Assembly: GCF_029076445.1 (NCBI RefSeq)
Contig: NZ_JARESG010000012.1
Span: forward strand, 1 to 64,000
DNA length: 64,000 bases
Source of the DNA: Pseudarthrobacter naphthalenicus
GTDB lineage: Bacteria > Actinomycetota > Actinomycetes > Actinomycetales > Micrococcaceae
Reading direction: 5' to 3'
Below are positions 26,920-34,909 of this stretch, piece after piece. How positions within the stretch are numbered: the stretch's first letter is position 1; each line of letters opens with the position of its first letter. The position numbers and the translations under genes are program-made. The notes beneath the pieces were generated by a model, which saw only the letters and a program-made list of their open reading frames with translations, made no database searches and was not told the origin of the DNA.

Positions 26920-27091
26920 CATGTGAGAGGCACATCCTGCGTCGATGAACGCGTTCCATTTGGTCCCGTCAGCCGCCCCGATATGGGCAGCAGCCCGGTT
27001 GATCACCTGAATTTTCTTCGGCGAAACCCTTGAGCCAACCGGCATCGGGGGCCGATATCCACCTGGATACCGCCTGAAAGACCTTGAATCT

Positions 27092-29035
27092 ATGACTACT
27101 TTTGCTGCCCTCGGCACGCCCAAAGAACTTGCCGAGACCCTCACAGCCCAGGGAATCGTTGAGCCATTCCCCATCCAGGTCAAGACCCTCCCGGACACCC
27201 TGGCCGGACGCGACGTCCTAGGCCGCGGCCGCACCGGCTCCGGAAAGACCATCGCTTTCGCCATCCCGCTTGTAGCAAGACTCGCTGAGCGGGAAGCAAA
27301 GCACTTCCGGAAGCCCGGCCGCCCCATGGGCCTGGTCCTTGCACCGACCCGCGAACTGGCCACCCAGATCAACGCCACCATCGAGCCGATGGCCAAGGCC
27401 ATGGGCCTGAACACCACCGTGATCTACGGCGGCATCTCCCAGGCCCGCCAGGAAAAGGCCCTGCGCGCCGGCGTCGACATCGTCATCGCCTGCCCGGGCC
27501 GCCTGGAGGACCTCATCCGCCAGCGCATCCTGACCCTCGAAGCCGTTGAGGTCACCGTCCTGGACGAGGCCGACCACATGGCCGACCTCGGCTTTCTGCC
27601 CGTGGTCAAGAAGCTCATGGACATGACCCCCAGCCAGGGCCAGCGCCTGCTGTTCTCCGCCACCCTGGACAACGGCGTGGACAAGATCGTCCAGCGCTAC
27701 CTGTCCAACCCGCTGACCCACTCGGTGGATGACCCGCAGGCAGCGGTGACCACCATGGAGCACCACGTGCTGGTGGTCAACGATCAGACCGTCAAGAAGC
27801 AGGTTCTTGTCGAGCTCGCCTCCGGTGCCGGCCGCCGCGTACTTTTCATGCGGACCAAGCACCACGCCCGCAAGCTTGCCAAGACCCTGACCGACGCCGG
27901 GATCCCCGCCGTCGACCTGCACGGCAACCTTTCGCAGAACGCCCGTGACCGCAACCTGGCTGAGTTCTCCTCCGGTGACGTTCGCGTCCTGGTGGCCACC
28001 GACGTCGCCGCCCGCGGCGTCCACGTGGACGACGTCGAGCTGGTCATCCACGTCGATCCGCCCACAGAGCACAAGGCATACCTGCACCGCTCAGGCCGTA
28101 CCGCCCGCGCAGGTTCGGACGGCACCGTGGTTACGCTGACCCTCCCGGAGCAGCAGTCCGACGTCAAGAAGCTCATGAAGGCTGCCGGCGTCGAGGTCAA
28201 CTTCGAGCGCGTCACCGCCAACTCCCCGCTGGTTGCTGAACTCGTGGGCGAAATGGCCGACAAGATCGATCCCCGCACCCGTGCGGCACTGCTGGCCACC
28301 AAGGCCAAGCAGCAGGGCGGCGGCGCCTCCACCGGTGCCAACGCCGAGCGCAAGCGCGCCCGCCGCAGTGGCCAGGCCGCTCCGACGGCCGGCGGCCGCG
28401 GTGGACGTGGCGGCCGCGGACGTGTCTCCACCGAGGCTCCCCGCACCGTCCTGCCCCGTGCCGAGCGCCGCGCGGTGGCCTACGAAGGACGGACCGAGGC
28501 ACGCGCCGCGTTTGATCGCGTAGCCGAGCAGAATGAGGACCGCGCCATTGCGGCCGCAGCTGCACGCCGCAACGCCCGTGGCACCACTGCGTCGACGCAC
28601 CGCAACGACGTCCCCGGGGCAGGTGGCCGTGCATCGGCTGGCCGCGGTTCAGACGGACGCAGCACTGAGGGTCGCACCGATTCCCGCATCACCCGCAGCG
28701 ACGCTCCCCGCGGCGGAACCGGCCGTCCGGCTTCCTCCGGCCGCCCGGCGTCGTCCGGCGGACAGCGCAACGGCCGTCCGGCAACGGGCCAGCGCGCAGC
28801 CGGCGCCCGCACAGCCGGCGCAGGCGCAGGTGCCCGGACCGGCGGGTCAGGCCAGCGCTCCGCAGGCGCGGGCGCAGCCGGCGGCAACAAGGCTGTCTGG
28901 TCCTCCAACACCGGTGGCACGTCGGGTGGCTCCTACGCAGGCGGCGGCAACGGCCGTTCCGGCGAAGGCCGTCCGGCCCGCAGCGGCCCCCGCCGCGCAT
29001 CGGCTCCGGCTTCAAACGAACGCCGCAGCCGCTAG
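27092..29035 (+). CDS. DEAD-box ATP-dependent RNA helicase
   Basis: 647 residues. Motifs in order: Q motif FPIQVKTLPDTLAGRD, I GRTGSGKT, Ia PTRELA, II LDEADHMADLGF, III FSAT, V DVAARGVHVDDV, VI HRSGRTARAG. The last 250 residues are a basic, Arg/Gly/Ala-rich disordered tail, common in cold-shock RhlE-type helicases that act on structured mRNA and ribosome precursors. A 260-nt leader with a potential attenuator precedes it, and the ribosome site is weak, consistent with control at the RNA level. Confidence 0.93.
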   Translation: MTTFAALGTPKELAETLTAQGIVEPFPIQVKTLPDTLAGRDVLGRGRTGSGKTIAFAIPLVARLAEREAKHFRKPGRPMGLVLAPTRELATQINATIEPMAKAMGLNTTVIYGGISQARQEKALRAGVDIVIACPGRLEDLIRQRILTLEAVEVTVLDEADHMADLGFLPVVKKLMDMTPSQGQRLLFSATLDNGVDKIVQRYLSNPLTHSVDDPQAAVTTMEHHVLVVNDQTVKKQVLVELASGAGRRVLFMRTKHHARKLAKTLTDAGIPAVDLHGNLSQNARDRNLAEFSSGDVRVLVATDVAARGVHVDDVELVIHVDPPTEHKAYLHRSGRTARAGSDGTVVTLTLPEQQSDVKKLMKAAGVEVNFERVTANSPLVAELVGEMADKIDPRTRAALLATKAKQQGGGASTGANAERKRARRSGQAAPTAGGRGGRGGRGRVSTEAPRTVLPRAERRAVAYEGRTEARAAFDRVAEQNEDRAIAAAAARRNARGTTASTHRNDVPGAGGRASAGRGSDGRSTEGRTDSRITRSDAPRGGTGRPASSGRPASSGGQRNGRPATGQRAAGARTAGAGAGARTGGSGQRSAGAGAAGGNKAVWSSNTGGTSGGSYAGGGNGRSGEGRPARSGPRRASAPASNERRSR

Positions 29036-29051
29036 GTCCCCAACCCACGCC

Positions 29052-29132
29052 TTAAAACACCATCGAGTGCTCCGTAACCGCCGTTTAGAAGGTTCATAAC
29101 GGCAGGTACGCAGCACTCGATGCGTGGTTTAA
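29052..29132. repeat. Palindromic intergenic repeat, family B, copy 1
   Basis: TTAAA...CATCGAGTGCTCCGTAAC on the left is mirrored by GCAGCACTCGATG...TTTAA on the right, with GCCGTTT / AACGGC inside. A second copy is at 55166-55240. Both copies fill the gap between two convergent genes, which points to use as a bidirectional terminator. Confidence 0.9.
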
Positions 29133-29139
29133 CGCTGTT

Positions 29140-29790
29140 TTACCAGCCTCGGGCGCGCCACTCTTCCAAGTGCGGGCGTTCCGCGCCGAGGGTGGTGGGG
29201 TTGCCGTGGCCGGGGTGCACCACGGTGTCGTCCGGGTAAACATCGAACAGCCGCTCGCTGACGTCGCTGATCAGCTGGTTAAACCGTTCCGGATCCTTCT
29301 GGGTGTTGCCCACGCCGCCGGGAAAGAGTGAATCCCCGGAGAAGATGTGGGCGGGCCCGGCCGGATCCTGGTAGACCAGGGCCACTGAGCCGGGGGTGTG
29401 TCCTCGCAGGTGCACGGCAGTCACGTCGAAACCCTCGAAGTTGCCCACGCTCCCGTGGTCCAGCAGGACATCCACCTTCACCGGCAGCTCCGGGGCGTCG
29501 TCTGTCCCGGCCGCTGTCCGCACACCGGTCGCTTCCACCAGGGCAGGCAACGCGCGGACGTGGTCCCAGTGCTGGTGCGTGGTGACAATCAGTTTCAGTG
29601 TGGGCGTTGCGGCGGTGTCCGCGGCAGCGTCCCGCAGCAGCGCCTGGATGGCCGGAAGGTCATCCGCGGCATCAATCAGCAGCTGCGCCCCGGACTCCTT
29701 GGCGGTCAGCAGGTAAACATTGTTATCCATCTCGCTGACCGATATCCGGCGGATGGTGATGTCCCGTAAGTCGTGAATGAGCGTGTCCAT
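29140..29790 (-). CDS. MBL-fold metallo-hydrolase (glyoxalase II-like)
   Basis: The zinc motif THQHWDH is followed by HLRGHTPGS, FSGDSLFPGG and VVHPGHGNPTT, the full metallo-beta-lactamase metal set. The family hydrolyses thioesters (glyoxalase II) or related substrates. The ATG at 29790 fits homologue length (MDTLIHDLRDITIRRIS). A GTG at 29808 overlapping the upstream aldo-keto reductase stop is the alternative. The two genes are co-transcribed. Confidence 0.88.
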   Translation of the reverse strand: MDTLIHDLRDITIRRISVSEMDNNVYLLTAKESGAQLLIDAADDLPAIQALLRDAAADTAATPTLKLIVTTHQHWDHVRALPALVEATGVRTAAGTDDAPELPVKVDVLLDHGSVGNFEGFDVTAVHLRGHTPGSVALVYQDPAGPAHIFSGDSLFPGGVGNTQKDPERFNQLISDVSERLFDVYPDDTVVHPGHGNPTTLGAERPHLEEWRARGW

Positions 29791-29800
29791 GGGCACCAGT

Positions 29801-30796
29801 TTATTCACGCCCCTCGGACACCCAGCCCGGATCCGCCGAGCGGGAACCGACGACGGCGTCCGCGGCCTGATCCAGCGCGTTCAGTTGCGTCGGGGTCAGG
29901 TCGAGGGCGAGGGCACCCAGGTTTTCATCGATCCGGTGCGTTTTGCGCGTGCCGGGGATGGGGACCACCGGCAGCCCCAACCGCTTTCCCTGGGCCAGCA
30001 GCCATGCGAGCGCTACCTGCGCCGGGGTAGCGGACAGTTCCGTGGCCACGGCCTGGACCGCCGCCACCACGGCCTGGTTCGCGTCCGCGGCATCCGCTGC
30101 GAAACGGGGGATCCGGCGTCGGAAGTCCTTTGCTCCGAGGCTGGAAGCGTCCACGGTGCCGGTGAGGAATCCCCGGCCCAGGGGCGAATACGGCACAAAA
30201 CCCACGCCCAGTCCGGCGGCGGCAGGAACAACGTTGCGTTCCACGTCGCGGCTCCAGATGGACCATTCGCTTTGGACTGCGGCGATCGGATGGACCGCGT
30301 GGGCTTCAGCCAGCTCCTGTGCGGTCACCTCAGACAGGCCAAGGTGTTTGACCTTGCCTTGCTGCACAAGCCCCGCCATGGCCTCCACGGTTTCCACTAT
30401 CGGAACGCGGAGGTCACGGCGGTGCATGTAGTAGAGGTCGATCACGTCCGTGCCGAGGCGCTTCAGGCTGGCGTCCACGGCCTGCCGGACGTAGGCGGCG
30501 TCGCCCCGGATGTCCGTGTAGCCGTCCGTGGGGGTGCCCACGAGGCCGAACTTGGTGGCGAGCTGAACCTCCTGACGCCTTTCCTTGAGCAATTTCGCGA
30601 TGAGTTCCTCATTACCGCCCCCGCCATAGATGTCCGCGGTGTCAATGAAGCTGACCCCGGCGTCCACGGCGTGGTGCAGGGTCCTGAGGGCCTCGTCCTG
30701 GTCAACATCGCCGTACACGGGCGTGAGGGCCATCCCGCCGAAGCCCAGGGGGCTGACGTTGAGGCCGTCGCCAAGGTGAACTGATGGTGCGGTCAT
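29801..30796 (-). CDS. Aldo/keto reductase
   Basis: 331 residues with the catalytic tetrad: Asp and Tyr in FIDTADIYGGGG, Lys in LATKFGL and His in YYMHRRD. The NADPH-binding end (VVPIPGTRKTHRIDENLGAL) is present. It reduces aldehydes or ketones; the exact substrate is unknown. GGAG precedes the ATG. The next gene, a glyoxalase II-like hydrolase, lies in the same transcription unit, so aldehyde detoxification is plausible. Confidence 0.92.
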   Translation of the reverse strand: MTAPSVHLGDGLNVSPLGFGGMALTPVYGDVDQDEALRTLHHAVDAGVSFIDTADIYGGGGNEELIAKLLKERRQEVQLATKFGLVGTPTDGYTDIRGDAAYVRQAVDASLKRLGTDVIDLYYMHRRDLRVPIVETVEAMAGLVQQGKVKHLGLSEVTAQELAEAHAVHPIAAVQSEWSIWSRDVERNVVPAAAGLGVGFVPYSPLGRGFLTGTVDASSLGAKDFRRRIPRFAADAADANQAVVAAVQAVATELSATPAQVALAWLLAQGKRLGLPVVPIPGTRKTHRIDENLGALALDLTPTQLNALDQAADAVVGSRSADPGWVSEGRE

Positions 30797-30900
30797 GCGC
30801 GTGCTCCGTTCCTTGAGGAATCCTGCAGTGTGCTGGTGCGTGTGTCAGCCAAGAACCCCGTGTGTGGCGTGAGTATTCCGGGGTGCCGCTCATCGAGGGG

Positions 30901-30957
30901 CGGGATCTCGCCGCTCCGGCGCCGTCTTAGCGCCGGGATCTCGCCGTTCGACGCCGG
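30901..30957. repeat. Two 24-bp direct repeats
   Basis: Units at 30901-30924 and 30934-30957 share CGGGATCTCGCCG(C/T)TC and CGCCG, differing at a few positions. They lie in the 165-bp gap between the kinase stop and the aldo-keto reductase start and abut the kinase stop codon. GATCTCGCC-type repeats look like a dispersed element, but only this pair is in the window. Confidence 0.75.
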
Positions 30958-30961
30958 GAAA

Positions 30962-31588
30962 TCAGGCCCACGGGATGATCCGGTCCGCCGCGGGGCGGGT
31001 GGCTTCGATAAGCCGTGCGTTTGCCTCATCCGGACCCGAGGCCCAGGCTTCCGCGGCGCCGCGTTCCATGCCGAACTCCACATGCCGGCCCACCAGCCGG
31101 GCCAGCCTGACCGCGGGTGGCGTGTCCATGAACCAGACCTCGTCCAACTGTGCCCGGACGTCCTTCCACTCAGGCGTGTCCGCGAGCAGGTAGTTCCCCT
31201 CGGTGATCACCAGGGAAGCTGAGGCGGGGACGGCGATGGACGCGGCCACGGGTTCGTCCAGGGTGCGTCGGAACTCCGGCGCGTAGACCACTTCCTCGTC
31301 CCGCCGCACCAGGCGTCGCAACAGGGACAGGTACCCGCCGACGTCGAACGTGTCCATGGCCCCCTTGCGTTGCCGCAGCGGTGTCCCGTCGATGATGGCG
31401 TTGCCCAGATGGAAGCCGTCCATCGGGACCACCACGGCAACCTCAGGGCCAAACTCCTGCTGCAGGCGGGCGGCGAACGTGGACTTGCCCGAGCCGGGCG
31501 CCCCGGTGATGCCCAGCAGGGTGCGGTGGCCGCCATCGAGCCTGTGCCGCAGGGCGCCGATCGCCGCAAAGATTTCGGGGGAATCCAT
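30962..31588 (-). CDS. Nucleoside/nucleotide kinase family protein (uridine kinase-like)
   Basis: 208 residues. P-loop GITGAPGSGKSTFAARL, substrate segment VVVPMDGFHLGNAIIDG, and the lid region RHVEFGMERGAAEAW. The family resembles uridine and pantothenate kinases and often acts on sugars or nucleosides; the specific substrate is not clear. The ATG at 31588 has TAGGCT 6 nt upstream, so the mRNA may be leaderless. Confidence 0.85.
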   Translation of the reverse strand: MDSPEIFAAIGALRHRLDGGHRTLLGITGAPGSGKSTFAARLQQEFGPEVAVVVPMDGFHLGNAIIDGTPLRQRKGAMDTFDVGGYLSLLRRLVRRDEEVVYAPEFRRTLDEPVAASIAVPASASLVITEGNYLLADTPEWKDVRAQLDEVWFMDTPPAVRLARLVGRHVEFGMERGAAEAWASGPDEANARLIEATRPAADRIIPWA

Positions 31589-31631
31589 GGCAAAAGCCTA
31601 GCCCGGGCGCCGGGCCTCCCGACGTCCGGCG

Positions 31632-32027
31632 TCAAGAACGGGAAGACTCAGCAGGGGGCCTGGGGGCGGCCGCCAGGTCAGCGCCGCCCTTCGCATCGGC
31701 GGGCAACGACTTCAGCCCCGCGGCGCAGCCCACAATCCCGGCGATGAACAGCACTTTCAGGAAGCTGAAGGGCTCGACGCCGGTGGCCATCGCCCAGCCA
31801 ACCGTCAAGGCCGCCCCGATACCCACCCAGACGGCGTACGCGGTGCCGAGTGGAATGCTGCGGATGGCCAGGCCCAGCCCGATCATGCTCAGCGTGGACG
31901 CCACCGCGAAAACCACGGTGGGCAGGGGAACCGTGAAACCGTTGGACAGCCCCAGCGCGGTGGCCCAGACAGCCTCAAGAAGGGCAGAGCCAAGCAGCAG
32001 CAGCCAGGCAACGGAACGCGTGCTCAT
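31632..32027 (-). CDS. SMR-family exporter subunit, second of a pair (guanidinium exporter)
   Basis: 131 residues with four spans: WLLLLGSALLEAVWATALGL carries the SMR glutamate (LLEAVWA), and IPLGTAYAVWVGIGAALTVG is the SMR signature. A 20-residue hydrophilic C-terminal tail is unusual. It shares one base with the stop of the preceding SMR gene (TGATG), as in paired SMR systems in which two subunits form an antiparallel heterodimer. Control by a guanidine-III riboswitch marks the pair as a Gdx-type guanidinium exporter. Confidence 0.9.
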   Translation of the reverse strand: MSTRSVAWLLLLGSALLEAVWATALGLSNGFTVPLPTVVFAVASTLSMIGLGLAIRSIPLGTAYAVWVGIGAALTVGWAMATGVEPFSFLKVLFIAGIVGCAAGLKSLPADAKGGADLAAAPRPPAESSRS

Positions 32028-32350
32028 CACGCCACCACCTTCAGGCCAACCACGCACGCGGCGATGCCGGTGAGCAGCAGGAGGCGCGCCGTCGTCGGAC
32101 GTTCTGCCTTGGTGACCATGGCGTAAGCGGAGGTCAGCACCACGCCCACACCCACCCAGACGGCGTACGCGGTGCCGGTGGGGATGGACTGCATGGCGAG
32201 GGCGAGGCCGGCCATGCTGGCGAGGACCGAGGCCAGGAAGAGGACGGCGGGGGCGATGCGGCGCCGGCCTGTTGATTCGAAGGTGCGGTGCAGGGCCGCT
32301 GCCCAGACGGCCTCCAGCGACCCGGAAAGAATGAGGATTAACCACGACAT
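32027..32350 (-). CDS. SMR-family exporter subunit, first of a pair (guanidinium exporter)
   Basis: 107 residues: SWLILILSGSLEAVWAAALH with the central Glu, then IPTGTAYAVWVGVGVVLTSA. The ribosome site AAAGGA lies immediately after a guanidine-III aptamer (32363-32403), so translation should rise when guanidinium binds. It pairs with the next gene (1-base overlap). The two proteins probably differ in charge bias so that they insert in opposite orientations. Confidence 0.9.
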   Translation of the reverse strand: MSWLILILSGSLEAVWAAALHRTFESTGRRRIAPAVLFLASVLASMAGLALAMQSIPTGTAYAVWVGVGVVLTSAYAMVTKAERPTTARLLLLTGIAACVVGLKVVA

Positions 32351-32362
32351 GACAGATCCTTT

Positions 32363-32403
32363 GGCCAGTCTTGTCGCGTGCCGGGTACTGAACCGTCGTC
32401 CGG
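32363..32403 (-). promoter_or_regulatory. Guanidine-III riboswitch (ykkC-III)
   Basis: On the minus strand, upstream of the SMR pair, the conserved blocks appear in order: CCGGACGA, then GTACCCGG, then GACAAGAC. These are the hallmark nucleotides of the guanidine-III aptamer. CCGG/CCGG can form the first helix. The pseudoknot helix is kept by different bases from the known Thermobifida example (GTTCAGT with ACTGGCC here). The SMR ribosome site follows within 2-7 nt, in line with translational control. Confidence 0.88.
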
Positions 32404-32465
32404 AGGCCCGTTTGCAGGGCCTTGCTTTTCAGGGTAGCAAACCGCGACGGCGGGTGCCCGGGCAA

Positions 32466-32518
32466 GTAGGTAGCACTATGTGTCGTTTTGGGCCCTCAAA
32501 ACGACACATAGTGCTACC
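32466..32518. repeat. Palindromic intergenic repeat, family A, copy 3 (inverted)
   Basis: GTAGGTAGCACTATGTGTCG and TTTTG on the left match CAAAACGACACATAGTGCTAC on the right, with a CCAACTGGGTAGC flank on the complementary strand. The arms carry compensating changes relative to copies 1 and 2 (CACTATG with CATAGTG), so pairing is conserved. It lies between the HutD stop and the guanidine-III leader. Confidence 0.92.
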
Positions 32519-32542
32519 CAGTTGGGGTGGCGGGACCCACCT

Positions 32543-33217
32543 TTAGCCCGCCACGCGGTCGATCGACACCACGGCCAGGAAGCCGCGTCCCAGGATCTCG
32601 GGGGAGCGGATATCGGAACCGACGACGGCGTCATAACGGTTGAGTGCCTCGGGTGCGGCGGGTGCGGACGCTTCCGCAGTACCGGAACCGTCGGAAGCCC
32701 CCGCAGCGTCGGAAGCATCCGCAGCGTCGGCATCTTCCGCAGCGCCGGAAGCCCCCGCAGCGCCCGGGCTGACCGTGGCCTGCCCCTGCAACAGCACGGC
32801 GAGCTGGCCCGCGAAGACCGGATGCGCGCGCTTCTTGGACAGTTCGATGATGGACGTGAAGCCCTTGAAGGAACCGGTGCGGGTGATGACGTTGAGGTCC
32901 CGGATATCGCCGGTTGGCAGGGCACCGTGCGCAGCCGCGTCACCGGAGAATCTGAAGGGCCGGTACTTCTCCAGGGGATGCTCGGCGCCGTCAAGGGTGA
33001 GCAGGAGCAGTTCGCCGTCCACCACGGTCAGCACCCGCTCCATGCCGGGGAATGCCGAGAAATCCCCGGCCCTGGTGACATCGGCGATGCTGACGCGCCA
33101 GTCCCAGGCGCCGTCCTGCGCCGAAGCTGCCTTGGGATGGCTGGCCAGTTCGCGGGATACCCCGCCGCCGTTGCGCCACGGTTCGGACCTGAGTTCTGCG
33201 AAGCGGATGATCTCCAT
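32543..33217 (-). CDS. HutD/Ves-family protein
   Basis: The N-terminus (IIRFAELRSEPWRNGGGVSREL, split by codons into the HutD motif PWRNGGG) and DWRVSIADVTRAGDFSAFPG with RVLTVVDGELLL define the family, a bicupin linked to histidine utilisation and stress in other bacteria. About 35 residues of Ala/Asp/Ser/Gly repeats (encoded by four 18-bp tandem units, 32691-32762) are inserted before the last strands. No hut genes are nearby. Confidence 0.85.
   Translation of the reverse strand: MEIIRFAELRSEPWRNGGGVSRELASHPKAASAQDGAWDWRVSIADVTRAGDFSAFPGMERVLTVVDGELLLLTLDGAEHPLEKYRPFRFSGDAAAHGALPTGDIRDLNVITRTGSFKGFTSIIELSKKRAHPVFAGQLAVLLQGQATVSPGAAGASGAAEDADAADASDAAGASDGSGTAEASAPAAPEALNRYDAVVGSDIRSPEILGRGFLAVVSIDRVAG
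32691..32762. repeat. Four 18-bp tandem repeats inside the HutD gene
   Basis: Units begin at 32691, 32709, 32727 and 32745, with consensus tcggaagcccccgcagcg. Units 1 and 4 differ by one base; the others by a few more. Being a multiple of three, copy-number change would lengthen or shorten the Ala-rich linker without breaking the frame. Confidence 0.9.
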
Positions 33218-33284
33218 TCGTCCAGCCTAGTTCGTTGGGCAGGTTCGCCCGGCAGGCTGCCCGGGTGCGTGGCATGCTGGGTGG

Positions 33285-34169
33285 ATGCGCAAGCGGATCA
33301 CGGAAGAACAAGCCCGGCTCCTGGCGGCCTGGCTTGGTTCCTTCAGCGTGGTGCGGGATTACAGCTGGCCCCTGCAGGACACCACCGTCCTCCACGTCCG
33401 GACGGTCTCCGGCGAGGAACTCATCGTCAAGGCGAGCACCACCAGCCACCACATCCGCCGCGAAATTGCGGCCCACGGCGCCACGCCTGCAGCCGCCGGC
33501 GGCACACACCTGACCGGCCGGGTCCCTGACCTGCGGCACGCTTCGGCCGAGGCCGGGATCCTGGTGACGGGGTTCCTGCCGGGGACGCTGGTGGAAGGAA
33601 CTCCCGCCGAGGATGACCCAGAAACGTACCGGCAGGCTGGATCGCTGCTGGCACGGATCCACCGGCCGGCTGGCGAGTCCAGGCACTATGCCATGGCCCT
33701 GACCGCCAAGACCTGGTCGTGGCTGGACCGTGCACGCGGGCTCGTGCCAGAGGGGCAGCTCACCAGTCTCGCGCAGGAGCTTGCCGCGTTGCGGCCGGGG
33801 GCGGTGCAGCTGGTCTCCACGCACGGCGATTATCAGCCGCGCAACTGGCTGTACGACCATGGGCAGATCAAAGTCATCGATTTTGGCCGGGCCGACGCGC
33901 GTCCGTGGGTGCACGACCTCGTCCGGCTCAGCCATCAGCAGTTTGTTGGCAGGCCCGGGCTCGAAGCCGCGTTTTATGACGGACTGGGAAAGACCATGGG
34001 GCCTGAGGATGCCGCCCTGTGGCGTCTGGAGAACCTGAACCAGGCCATCGGCACGGTGGTCTGGGCGAACCAGGTTGGGGACGGCGCCTTTGAGCAGTCC
34101 GGACGGACCATGGTGGCGCGCGTGCTGGCCGCCACCCGAGGAATCCGTCCCGCGGGCAATCCCTGCTAG
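33285..34169 (+). CDS. Aminoglycoside-phosphotransferase-fold kinase
   Basis: 294 residues. Catalytic loop THGDYQPRNWLYD and metal motif VIDFGRADARPW are those of the APH/choline-kinase fold; ELIVKAST holds the ATP-lysine. Members phosphorylate small molecules, and drug resistance cannot be assumed. It diverges from HutD and is followed 45 bp later by trpF. Confidence 0.85.
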   Translation: MRKRITEEQARLLAAWLGSFSVVRDYSWPLQDTTVLHVRTVSGEELIVKASTTSHHIRREIAAHGATPAAAGGTHLTGRVPDLRHASAEAGILVTGFLPGTLVEGTPAEDDPETYRQAGSLLARIHRPAGESRHYAMALTAKTWSWLDRARGLVPEGQLTSLAQELAALRPGAVQLVSTHGDYQPRNWLYDHGQIKVIDFGRADARPWVHDLVRLSHQQFVGRPGLEAAFYDGLGKTMGPEDAALWRLENLNQAIGTVVWANQVGDGAFEQSGRTMVARVLAATRGIRPAGNPC

Positions 34170-34214
34170 TGTCCTCCCGGGGGACATCGCGAAGACTGCC
34201 TGAAGGAGCCGGGA

Positions 34215-34814
34215 ATGTTCGTTAAAGTGTGTGGGCTCAGTACGCCTGAAGCTGTCCACGAAGCAGTTAATGCCGGGGCGGACGCCGTCGGGTTTGTCCT
34301 CACCGCGAGCCCCCGGGTCGTGTCGCCGCCGCAGGCTGCTGCCCTGCTGGGCGGCGTTCCTGAAGGCGTCGCCGCCGTCGGAGTGTTCCGGGATGAACCC
34401 GCCGCGGACGCCGTGGCCATTGCCCGCGCCGCCGGACTTGAGTGGGTGCAGCTGCACGGGGAGCGTACGGCGGAGGACGTCAAAACAGTGCACGACGCCG
34501 GGATGAAGCTGATCCGCGCCGTCACCATGAGTGCCGCGCCGGAAGCGTTCGGCAACTGGGGTGAGGAACTCCTCCTCATCGATGCCGCCGTGCCGGGATC
34601 CGGGGAAGCCTGGGACTACGGTTCCGTGGCGGCCATTCCGGCTTTGACGGGGCGCCGTTGGCTGCTGGCCGGCGGCCTTGATCCGGAGAACGTCAGCCAG
34701 GCCGCCACAGCGGCAGTCGCCTGGGGCGTCGATGTCTCCTCAGGAGTGGAATTGTCGCGCGGGGTCAAGGACCTGGATAAGATCCGGGCTTTTGTGAAGG
34801 CAGCCAAGGCCTGA
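34215..34814 (+). CDS. trpF: Phosphoribosylanthranilate isomerase
   Basis: 199 residues of the TIM-barrel TrpF family: KVCGLSTPEAV with the catalytic Cys, WVQLHGERTAEDV, LLIDAAVPGSGEAWDY and the phosphate site WLLAGGLDPENV, WGVDVSSGVE. It isomerises PRA to CdRP in tryptophan synthesis. AAGGAG is 6 nt before the ATG. No other trp gene is near, which is notable because many actinobacteria use the bifunctional PriA for this step. Confidence 0.93.
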   Translation: MFVKVCGLSTPEAVHEAVNAGADAVGFVLTASPRVVSPPQAAALLGGVPEGVAAVGVFRDEPAADAVAIARAAGLEWVQLHGERTAEDVKTVHDAGMKLIRAVTMSAAPEAFGNWGEELLLIDAAVPGSGEAWDYGSVAAIPALTGRRWLLAGGLDPENVSQAATAAVAWGVDVSSGVELSRGVKDLDKIRAFVKAAKA

Positions 34815-34909
34815 CCGAACGCTCCGGTTGCCCCTTACCGGTAGAACTCAGGGGACAATCAGGGCATACCCCGATCTCTTTGTCAGACCCTGCAGGGCAC
34901 AATGGACAG

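Noticed and set aside
26833..26920. Possible 6C RNA or tRNA gene
   Set aside because: The leader lacks the C-rich loops of 6C RNA and has no tRNA arms or CCA-adjacent acceptor; alternative hairpins plus a terminator fit an attenuator better.
30962..31588. Naming the kinase udk or coaA
   Set aside because: The P-loop and fold fit the superfamily, but substrate motifs do not match either enzyme well enough.
32351..32465. Guanidine-I (ykkC) or guanidine-II riboswitch before the SMR pair
   Set aside because: The conserved guanidine-I blocks and the paired ACGR loops of guanidine-II are absent, while all guanidine-III blocks are present.
33285..34169. Aminoglycoside resistance gene
   Set aside because: The kinase fold is clear, but nothing in the sequence or context shows an antibiotic substrate.
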